Assembly: GCA_015680685.1 (NCBI GenBank)
Contig: MNCI01024285.1
Location: 3,192 to 51,359 of the forward strand
Direction: 5' to 3'
DNA length: 48,168 nucleotides
DNA from: Gnetum montanum
Taxonomy: Eukaryota > Streptophyta > Gnetopsida > Gnetales > Gnetaceae
In this document: piece by piece, positions 19,880 through 29,105 of the stretch
Numbering within the stretch: the first letter of the stretch is position 1
How the letters are laid out: each line of letters begins with the position of its first letter
Translations under genes and position numbers: made by a program
The notes under the pieces: generated by a model
Seen by the model: the letters and a program-made list of their open reading frames with translations, nothing else
What the model was told of the DNA's origin: nothing
Databases searched by the model: none

Positions 19880-20200
19880 CTATATATCAGTTTCTACTAG
19901 TTGTCTTAGCAGATGTTTGGTCAAATCACAATACGGCTGCAAATGGAGAGCCTTGCATGAGTAGACCTCAGTGAATTGATTAATAACTAGCTGTGAATCA
20001 CCTCGAACTATAAGGCATGAGATTCCTGAAGTTAATGCTACTTGAAGACCTCGAAGAAGACCTTCGTACTCTACCATGTTATTGGTGCAAGGAAAGGTTA
20101 ATTGGTAGGCGAAGGATTGGATTTCCCTAGAGGGGTATGTTAAAATGGCCACAACACTTCCTCCTTGAGAGGTTAAAGCTCCATCGAAGTATAGGGTTAC
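19880..20200 (-). pseudogene. Second RNase H (aRH-type) of element D
   Basis: It degrades the RNA strand of the RNA:DNA hybrid. The domain opens with VTLYFDGALTSQGGSVVAIL, whose Asp is the first catalytic residue. It continues with CTNNMVEYEGLLRGLQVAL (second acidic residue in EYE) and IVRGDSQLVINQF (third acidic residue). 'Asn-Met-x-Glu-Tyr-Glu' with 'Gly-Asp-Ser-Gln-Leu-Val' is the signature of the extra, archaeal-like RNase H of the plant Tat lineage. It sits after a separate Ty3-type RNase H, so the element has two. A stop lies just before the domain (position about 20200). Confidence 0.85.
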
Positions 20201-20740
20201 CTCCTAGTTATCAGATATGGTGTCTATACTATTAACATTCTCATCTGGGAATTTGGGATTTACTATTTCTTGATTGTGCATCAGCAAGATGGTTAGTTGT
20301 GTGACTATTGCTTGACCTTTTGTGGAAGATTGAGCAACATAGTGCAAGTCAAACTCTGCAATCATCACTTTCCACCTTGCTAACCTATTCGACTCATAGA
20401 TGTTATTAGTGATGGCATGGAGTACATTATTCTTGCAAATGATGTAAACCTAATTACGGAAGAGATAATGCTGCCATTTCTTCAAGGAGAAGACAAGGGT
20501 GAGGCATGCTTTTTCTACGTCGTTATATCATTGTTCATAGGTGATTAATGTGTGGCTCAGGTAATATATAGGGATTTAGACTCCATCCTCATGTTTTTGA
20601 CAAAGCATCAATGCAATGGAGGAATCAGAAGTTGCAAGGTACATGTAGAAAGTTTTATCACTTTGTGGAGGATAAACAATTGGTAGTTGAGCCAACTCTT
20701 GTTTTATGTTCTTGAACGCTTCCTGGCATTGTTGAGTCCA
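20201..20740 (-). pseudogene. Ty3-type RNase H and linker of element D
   Basis: This degraded domain lies between reverse transcriptase and the second RNase H. Readable blocks are FYMYLATSDSSIALMLCQ (start of the domain), YYLSHTLITYEQ, VEKACLTLVFSLKKWQHYL and RLARWKVMIAEFDLHYV, all in the order usual for Ty3/gypsy Pol. In many Tat elements this domain is thought to be a degenerate linker, and here the catalytic residues are poorly preserved. Stops are present. Confidence 0.8.
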
Positions 20741-21955
20741 TTGGAAATGTACATTCTTTTGTAATAGATGTTGCATGTGGCTTAAATTATCCATCAGCCT
20801 TTCGATAAAGCATCTAATGAATTGTAGTCTACCTTGGAGGCCATGTAGTTCGGTGAGGTTTCTTGGTGGTTGCATATTGGTTATTGCTTTAACCTTATTA
20901 GGGTCTACCTGTATCCCTGTTTCGGAGACTAGGAAACCAAGAATTTTGCTTATTTTGACACCAAAAACGCATTTCTTTGGATTGAGTCTAAGGTCATATT
21001 TGAGACAACGTTTAAGCACTAAGTCTAGATCTTTTGCATGTTTTTCAGTTGTTTTAGATTTGACCACAATATTGTCAACATAATCATTGAGCAAATCAAG
21101 CATGTAATCACTAAATATGTATGTCATTGCTCGCTGATATGTAGCACCCATATTTTAAAGACCAAACGGCATCATAGTATAACAGAATGTACCCCAAATT
21201 ATCATAAAAGTTGTCCTAAGTTGATGTTCTAGATTGATTCTTATCTAATTATAGCCCAAAAATCTGTCCATAAAGGATAATAGTGCATGCCCAGCGGTTG
21301 TGTCAATAAGTTGATCAATGCTAGGTAACGGGAAATCATCCTTTATAGTGGCTATGTTGAGATCATGGAAGTTGATGCAGATGCATATACTACCATTCTT
21401 CTTAGGGACTACAACAATGTTTGACACCCAATCGGAATAATCAACAACTCGGATGAAACTGGCTTGGTAGAGCTTTGTGATTTCAGCACGGATTGCTAAT
21501 GCCACTTCTGGTCTAATCTTTCGTGCTTTTTGTTTTACTGGTTTAATTTTTTTTATCAAGGATAATGTTGTGTTGGATGATTTGGGGATCTAATCCTAGC
21601 ATGTTAGTATATGACTATGCAAATGTTTTTATGTTGTCTTTTAACACTTGCGTGATGTCACCTACGAGTTGTGAGTCTAGTAAGGCACTTAATTTCAATG
21701 TTCTGGCTTCGTCATTGACCGTGGTAATGGGGATTTCAACTAGGGGATCTTTAGTGATATTGTTAGCTTCTATATCTAAAGTTTTAGCCATATTTTTAGG
21801 CTAGTTTGACGTTTCTTAAGTTGAGGCTATCAAATCGGTATAAGTGGATGGATTTAGATCCAAGGATTCTGGGTTGATCGCTCTTTCTACCTTCCTAGAT
21901 GGTCCACTAAGAGACAATGTTGAGAGGATGTTCTTGATGGCCATGGTGCTCACTC
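20741..21955 (-). pseudogene. Reverse transcriptase of element D
   Basis: It copies element RNA into cDNA. The frame begins at ATGGCCATCAAGAAC just after a candidate splice acceptor (21956-21957). Recognised blocks: MLGLDPQIIQHNIIL, RPEVALAIRAEITKLYQASFI, WVSNIVVVPKKNGSICICI, DLNIATIKDDFPLPSIDQLID, LSFMDRFLGYN, GATYQRAMTYIF, then the catalytic box and NPKKCVFGV...LGFLVSETGI. The catalytic box reads Y-V-D-N (21071-21082) instead of Y-V-D-D, a single transition that would abolish activity. A frameshift follows GYN and stops occur upstream. The N-terminal block aligns with element C at 46665-47101. Confidence 0.92.
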
Positions 21956-21957
21956 CT
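21956..21957 (-). promoter_or_regulatory. Candidate splice acceptor before pol (element D)
   Basis: On the minus strand TTTTAAATTGGCAG precedes GAGTGAGCACCATGGCC, putting the AG 11 bases before the ATG of pol. Element C has TTTTTGTAG at the same place (46663-46664). Splicing between protease and reverse transcriptase is known in Ogre elements. Confidence 0.45.
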
Positions 21958-22078
21958 GCCAATTTAAAATAGGAGCGAAGTAAGAGACATCCCTTTGGAA
22001 AGAGAATTACAGAGTGTAAACGAACATAGGGTAATCAAACTATGTACTGACAAAATTAGAAGATGCAATGATAGTCGT

Positions 22079-22134
22079 GGCAGTTTAAGGCCATACTGGG
22101 CCACATGGCAGTTTAAGGCCATACCGGGCCACAT
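22079..22134 (-). repeat. Two-unit array, TTAAACTGGCA family (element D, before RT)
   Basis: Two copies of a 28-bp unit with core GGCAGTTTAAGGCCAT on the plus strand. The matching place in element C (46260-46540) has a longer array. Confidence 0.8.
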
Positions 22135-24173
22135 GTTGATTTATCATTTGAACTAAGTATATGCACCATTTTTAAAATTGTTAACTTTTAAATTTTTAAA
22201 TTTTACAATTTTGAAATTTTATCATATTTAGTGAATAATAAGATTGTGGGGATTTTAAAGTTTGAAGAATTTTACTTGCATCATTACGTATTTCTAAATG
22301 TTTATATATATATTCATATATATTTTTGTTGTTGATTTTCTGCACTTTTCTCCTCTTCTCCATAAGAATTTTGTTTTTGGGCTTCATCTCCGGAGGCTGG
22401 AATAGTAAGAAAAATTGGGCAAGCACAAGGCAAAGATGTCATAAATAATGACATGTAAACATGGTAGAGTAAAATTAAAATAAAAGAGGAAATAAAGTAA
22501 AAGGCAATAAATTGAATTGAATTAAAATAAATTAAATTGAGAATACTAGGAGAGATAGAAAAGGAATTTTTGGGGTAGAAGGCCTCATTTCTGTTAGCGT
22601 GAGTTCCTGGAAATCTAACAACAGCGTGAGCTAAGGCGTTAGCATCAGCGTCAGTGTGAGCAGGGTCATTGAGGGGAAAGGTAGAGGAAAGGCAAGCTGA
22701 GGCATGGGAAAGAATCAAGTAGATTTGACGTTCATGGAGGAGAGTGAAGGGCTTCTCCAGCGTCTCCCCCAAGCCAGGATCCCAACGTGGAAGAAGGCTC
22801 TGCACATGTGAGTTTGTTTCTCCCCTATTTTCCCCTCCAATTACCTAGGGTAGGAACCTATGGTTGTGATTGTGAGTGGTGTTGGCGTGAGTGTTTGGGA
22901 CATCCTACCTAGTGTGGGTTCTAGGCTTCTTATGGTGTGCGTTTTGGGGTTTTCTCAGATTTTTGGGGTTTTCATTTTTGGGCTTAGGGCAGGGGCAGCG
23001 TGAGCTACGAATTTTGGAATTTTTGGCAAGACAACATGACTTGTAAATTTTTGGTTTTCAATCCTTGGGTAGTGTGAGCTACGAATTTTTTGGCATTTTG
23101 GTTGGGGAGGCAGGGCATTGTAAATTTTTGGGTTTCAATGTTCAGCAGTGTGCAGCGTGAATTGTAAGTTTTTTTTTCTGTTCTCGGCCCCTAGCCCACA
23201 GGGTTTTCATCCTTGTTTTGTGGCATGAATGTGGGCCATAGGGTGTTTTGGTGTGTGGGTTTTTAGTTTTCTAGGTTTTTTTTGGGGCCTTGATAGCGTG
23301 ACTACCAGGAGGAAGGTTAGCATGAGCTTGGTGTTTCCTTTGTTCTGTCTTCTTGCAGCGTGAGCCTCCTGCCCTTCTCAGCAGTGTGCTTGTTTTGCCC
23401 TCTGTGGGTCATGTGACTGTCTTACCCTCTATCTTTAGAGGGCAGGGTGAGCTACGAAATTTTTAACTTTTGGCCCCTGGGCAGTGTGACTGGAAATGTT
23501 TGAGCCTTAGGCAAGGCAACATGACTACAAATTTTTGAGTTTTTTAGAGGGGCATCATGACTGGATATTTTAGTGTGACTACACATTTTTGGATTTTTGG
23601 AAAGGCCCAGCATGACTGCACATTTTTCGATTTTGGAGGGGCACCGTTACTTGCAAATTTTTTTTGGATTTTTGGGTAGGGAATGGACAGCATGACCATA
23701 AAATTTTGGCAAGGCCTTCCAAACAAGAAATGGCCAGCATGAATGGCCAGTGTGAATGTGGGTAGGGTTTTTTTCGCTGGGATAGGCATCATGGGTGCCA
23801 AAGAAAGAGGCATTGTGAGTGGATGGTTAGGCCCCAGTGTGAGTTGGGAAAGATACCCAGTGTGAGGTGGAATGTGAGGACGTACATTGCTACTTGGGAT
23901 GCCCCTTATTTGCTAGTTTCATGTTTATATCATTTATTTGTTTTCCTGAGACGGATGTTTAAACCTTGCTTGAGTAAATGTCTATTGTTCCATGAATTTA
24001 TTATGAAATGAATTTTTGATGTACCCCAGTGAGCGTCAGATATACTAAATAGATATTGGTGTTCTTGTCTCATGGGTTACGATATTTGTTTATGTGATTT
24101 TTGATTTTATTTGATGTTGACCTATTGTTAGTATTTGGATTTTTTACTTATCCAATGTTTCAGTTGTATGCAG
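22135..24173 (-). other. U3-like spacer upstream of the antisense gene in element D
   Basis: No coding similarity. From 22600 to 23880 the plus strand repeats 'AGCGTGAGCTACGAATTTTTGG' and 'GCATGACTGCACATTTTTGG' in many variants, some 20 times. The GCGTGA core and the T-run are those of the D LTR U3, on the same strand. TA-rich sequence lies at 22300-22325. An exon upstream of 24174 is likely, since that exon starts after an acceptor, but I cannot place it. Confidence 0.5.
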
Positions 24174-27100
24174 GGGACCTAAATATTCTCTCCTCATCAT
24201 TGAGCTTGCTGGCATACTTGCTTGGTTTGGCCTTTCTAGACTAGACACACCTCCCTATGACATGTGAATTGGGCCCCATGTGATATGGTTCCATCCCAGT
24301 GGTAGTTCCTTCTTGTTTTTTATACTGCAAAATCTGAGTGTTGTTATATGGTCTCATCTAAGTGAACAGATAGCTCGTGATATTATCAAGACCGTGTTGC
24401 TTAGGTCTACACAAAAAATGCTAGCCTTTATCACTGATATCGATGAGGGACTTTTTAGAGTTAAGGGAGGCCCTGTTGAGGGTCCTAGATCTACTTGTTC
24501 CTTGACTCGTGTGTGGGAGTTGCCTACCTATAGTCATTACAATAGCAGCAACACACTTTTCCTAGCCCTTCGTGTGCATACTTTATTTTAGAATCCACCA
24601 GAGAATGTATATAAAGTGGACAGATATGCTTTCTTGAATCTTACTTTACGTTTTTGATTCCCCTTTTTGAATTTTATGTCATCATCTGAATGTAAATGTT
24701 GTTTTCCTATGCAGGCCCCATTTTGATGAGAATGAGATGTGTGATGATGATGGTGGACTTACTCTAGTGCGTACAACATAAGAGACATTCATGGCTGGCC
24801 CCATTCTTCATGCCGCGGTAATGAACCAGATAAAAGTGACTATTGTGGACTATCATTAGCAGTTCTCAAGAGCTTTTGAGTGCTACTAAGTGCATGGTTG
24901 GTTACATAAGGATTGGTCTTCTAGTGGGCCAATTCTTCCTCAAAAGATTGATCCTGCACCCACCTCGCCTACACCAGTCACAGATGGTAAGTGACCGCAC
25001 CTTAGACTCCATTCTCTTTTTTGTTGCATCATTGTGTGTCATGTCCCTTTTCTAACTTTTTTCTCTATGTTTTTCTTTTATAACAGCCATCCCCTCGAAG
25101 AATTTACTATTACAACAGGGCGTACAAAGGCTACGCTTTTTACGAAGTATGGGGAGGTAGAGCAATCACAAAAGTGGTTACAGAAGTAAGCTTCTAATTT
25201 GATTATTGGTTACCTCACCCAGGCCGGTTTGATGGACCTGTTTACAGCCTTGACTCCTAGCGTTCCAACTACTGAGATGGTTTCCATTGTTGACTCTTTC
25301 AGTGGTGATGCTTCTTGTTTTATCACACGGGTTCGAGGAGTAAAGGTATCATTCCACCTAACCACTGAGTTTCTTTCTGATCTTTTTGGCGTTCCCATGA
25401 ATGGTGTCACGGTAGCCATGGACAAAGTAACTAAATATGGATAGTTCATAAGGGAACTTGAGTAGTGGTTAGGTGTATCTAAGGGCCCTAAGGGATTTGC
25501 TATGTGAGAGGATACCCAATCGATGGAAGTGAACTTCCAATATCCTCTCTTTCGGGCATGGGTGTTCCCCAAATCTCTTTCTCAAGGGAGAAACCTTGGG
25601 ATTGAGTCTGTGCATGTGATACATGCAATTTTAGAGATAGGCATGCAATACAATTGGGCACAATTTCTAGGATCTGGCCTTCGTGGAGAGATCATCAGGT
25701 TACGTTCAAGCATCCATGCAAAATCCCACTTCACCTTTGCCTTCTTTGCGGGGTACCTGCGTAGGTTTGCTGAATTCCTAGTAGTTCATGAGGATAACCG
25801 CTACATTTTGAGAGACCATTCGCAACTATCCTGCCCTTGGATTTGCCACTTATATAGCACCACTAGATCCTAGGACCCGCCAGAAGATATTAAGGAGTTA
25901 GTATCAATTACTAGTGGAGGTGTGGCTAGCCATTCTCATCATTCCCATGAAAGCTTGGGATTGGAACCACCTAGGCTGCGTGCATCTATTAAAAGGGTTG
26001 AATGCTTGATTGGTGAGACTGTTGGAAAGTCCAAGGCAAAGGTGAAAATGAAAGAATGTCCAAAGGATCCTGCCCTAGATGTGAGACCCCCAAGGGCAAA
26101 GAAGATTCAGTTTATATTGCCAGTGGAGGGTAAATGGTTTGTTTAATTATCATATATTTGCTTTTTTGGTTTATATGCTATTCGATGTACCTATGTGCTA
26201 TATCATACTAACTTTAAGGTTCTGGTGTTATTTTAGAGGAAAGTTTGGAGAAGGAGAGAGAGGTCATGGATCCGATACCTGAGGAGGAAGGAAAAGAAAA
26301 GGAAGAAGCAATCAAGGAAGGAGAAATTCTTGCCCCACAAGAGGAGGATGTGACAAGAAATGTGGGGACAAGGCTTGTGGAGGCCTTGGATGCACTTAGG
26401 CACTCAAGTGATGAAAGGGATGTCCTCGATGGTTTCTTTGATGGATCTTTACAGCTTGGTGATCCACCCAAGCTAGACAATGAAGGTCTTTTTGGTATGT
26501 TCCTCTTTAGCTCAATCTATATTATGTGTCTTTTGATTTTTATGTGTTGTTCTTGATTATTCTGACTATTTTGGGGTAGATGCTGAAATTCTTGAGGCAC
26601 CTATATCACAAGAAGTAGTGTCAGGATCATAAGTTCCAATTGAAGAAACCTCCCTTGCTCGTCCCACATCAACTGACCCATTAAGGCCATAGCTTGAGAT
26701 GCCTAGCAAAATGGATTTTATTATGGGCATTGTTAATGATGTGGTCACTTGCTTACAAGAAGATCATCCAGAACTAGGTGTGTGTACATTACACATCATG
26801 CTAAGTGTCTAGTTTTACTATGTTTCTTTGTGTTTATTTTTTATCATGATTAATTTATGTCTGCACCTGCAGGCGCCAAACTTCAATGGGATCCTTCTAA
26901 AGCTACTCATATTGATGCTCTCCCTGAATTGCTAGGGGATATTGAGCAAGTCCCAAAAAGTATTTACGATGCAGTTTCTGGTTGCATCATACAAAATGCC
27001 AAGACAGTTTGGACTTTAAGGTGTTCAACTGAGCATCTATGGGATGAGGTTCACACATTGAAGGAGACACTAGCAAAAGAGAGAGAGGAGAAAAGGGATC

Positions 27101-27817
27101 TCCAATCCTATTATGACTTTGCTGCTGCTAGGTTGTNTAGATTTGTTGAACAGGAAATGTCAGGATTGGAAATCCTTTGCTGCCAAAGTACAGAAGTGGG
27201 GCCAAGACCAAAAGGACCACAAGCATCAGTACAAGAAATGGTTGAAGGAGGATTGGACATCACCGAATGAAGATGTTCATTAATGGGTTAGGTTTGTGGT
27301 CTACTTATGATAAGTTTGCTGAGTACACTGAGGTGGAGGGATCTTTGTAGAGAACCATTACCATCACCTCTGGGGAGGCTGTGATAGGTGTGTTCTCTCT
27401 TGAGTGCCCTACTTGGACCCTGGTGAACAAGGGTAAAACACTCACTGGCATTGACCTTGGCTTAGAGGAGGATTGGGCAAATGTGCCTAAGAAGGAGATT
27501 CTACGGCATTTGGAGACCAACTTGGGGCCTTCCTCACTTGTGAGTGTTTTATTGTGGAATTTATTTTTTGTATGGTTTTATTATTTTCATTATTAGTGTT
27601 GCCGTTTTTCTTGATTTCTATGTTTATGATCTACTTTACTTCACTTACCTATATTATTTTGTTTTCTATTTTTTGTTTGTAGGGACATGTTAATGATGGA
27701 GCTAGCCCTAGTGGAGCAAGAGCAAATGATAAGAAGATCTTGGGGATCAGCCCCATCATGAGCTTTACATTAATTAGACTTAAGCCGTTAAGTGTTTTTA
27801 GATTTTTGGATGTTTGA
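24174..27817 (+). pseudogene. Multi-exon antisense gene of element D
   Basis: Function unknown. Seven exons can be drawn: 24174-24606, 24715-24986, 25087-26129, 26237-26494, 26580-26777, 26873-27539 and 27683-27817. Most introns of about 85-145 bp have GT...AG ends (for example GTAAGT at 24987 with TTATAACAG, and GTGAGT at 27540 with TTTGTTTGTAG). The product would be about 1000 residues. Exon 3 holds ITRVRGVKVSFHLTTEFLSD-x-FGVP, in pattern like domains of plant transposon-associated proteins, and FFAGYLRRFAEFLV. Exon 4 is very acidic. Exon 6 starts with GAKLQWDPSKATHID and contains two probable coiled coils. Seven exons match element C. About ten stops and an N at 27137 disable it. It lies opposite to the element. 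Confidence 0.8.
24987..25086 (+). other. Clear intron in the D antisense gene
   Basis: GTAAGTGACC at the 5' end and CTTTTATAACAG at the 3' end, T-rich between. It is the cleanest of six introns and fixes the gene to the plus strand. The next best are 26495-26579 (GTATGT...GGGGTAG), 26778-26872 (GTGTGT...CACCTGCAG) and 27540-27682 (GTGAGT...TTTGTAG). Confidence 0.75.
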
Positions 27818-28139
27818 TGGAATGTATAAAGACTGGTGTAATGACCTGGACTTAATTGTGGTATAAAATGGTTGCATTCCTTCATTACGTTGATGTTCCA
27901 TGTATATATATATATATTTGTTATTTTTCATGTTTTTCATTTTTTTCTTATTTTCTTGAGTATATTGTAAACATATGCATGCAACTGAATGTAACATAAA
28001 TTTCTAAAATGTAAAGCGACATGTAAGGTAATTATTTGAAAGAGAAGGCAACAACTGTGCATGAATCGAAATTGTAAATTGTAACTTGTAAACAAAAGTT
28101 CAATGTAAAATGATGGGAGTTCGTGAATCTATAACTTGT
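27818..28139. other. Non-coding stretch after the D antisense gene
   Basis: AT-rich, with a (TA) run at 27902-27917. AATGTATAAAG at 27830 could act as a weak plant polyadenylation signal for the antisense gene. No coding signal. Confidence 0.4.
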
Positions 28140-28430
28140 TGACCCTAGTTTCAAGCCATTTTGGGCTAGGTACATCAGTTTAAAGTCATGATGGACTATT
28201 GCACTTGTTGTTAAAGAAAGAAAGATTTACCAGTTTTATGCCATAGTGGGCCAAAGGTAGTAACAGTTTCAGAAATTTTTAAAAGGAATCGGCCATTTCT
28301 GACCTTGGCTAGTTTAATGTCATTGCAGATGTTTGTTGGCAGTTTAATGTCATACTGGACGATTGGTAGTTTAACATCATTTCAAACATTTGTAGTTTAA
28401 TGTCATTTCGGACATTTGTGTGGTTTAATT
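28140..28430 (-). repeat. Tandem array, TTAAACTGGCA family (element D, after protease)
   Basis: Eight or more units reading on the plus strand 'GGCAGTTTAATGTCATACTGGAC' and variants (CAGTTTAAAGTCATGATGG, TAGTTTAACATCATTTC). It begins directly at the end of the protease frame, so any donor site equivalent to that of element C has been lost or overwritten. Confidence 0.85.
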
Positions 28431-29105
28431 CTGTTTGTTGAGTTGCTTCTTAATCCTTTGTACCTTAACACGTGAGGTTGGGCATGCGGGTAAGACCTTA
28501 TACTCACCTTCCCCTTCATCGGTGATGTCAAAGGATAATTCTGACCAAGAAACATCAGTAGGAATGACACCTATGTTTGTGTTGTCTAGTGTTTCCTTAG
28601 TTTCAGTAGGATTAGGAGTTAATGTTGGGTTTATGTTTTGAAGTATACTCGTGGTTCCTTTCTTAGGCTCAACAAACTTAATTTCTGACTCTTGATTTAC
28701 TCTAGGGTGTGAGCAAGTGGGTGGTACTATTGTATCCCCATATATGATGATCTCACCACCCTTGTAAGGTAGGTGGATCTCCTGATGCATTGGTGAGGAT
28801 ACAGCTTTAAGTTGAGCTAGCCAGGGACATCCTAGGATCAGATTAATCCTTGGCATTTTGTCAACCACTATGAATTCAGCTGATGTGGGGAATTGGTTCC
28901 TGGCTATGAAATCTAAAGTAACCATACCTTTCACTCCAACATGGGAACCACTGAAGGATTTTAGGAAAGAAGTGGTCATGGGCTATATTTGTTCAGTAAT
29001 TCCTAGTTTTTCGATGATGGAAAAAGGTATTACATTGGTCGTCGCACCATCATCGACATGCACCCTATGTATCTTGGAATGATTAACCTGTATCATTATG
29101 AACAT
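28425..29105 (-). pseudogene. Retropepsin-like protease of element D
   Basis: This is the polyprotein-processing enzyme. The active-site region reads VHVDDGATTNVIPF, then LKSFSGSHVGVKGMVTLDF, NLILGCPWLAQLKAVSS, HQEIHLPYKGGEIIIYGD and, after a variable linker, SELSFDITDEGEGEYKVLP. The stretch 28979-28425 is open for 184 codons and ends in a stop right before the tandem array. The triplet is D-D-G in place of D-T/S-G, as in A. The conserved LILGRPWL has Cys for Arg. It matches elements A, B and C along its length. Confidence 0.88.
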
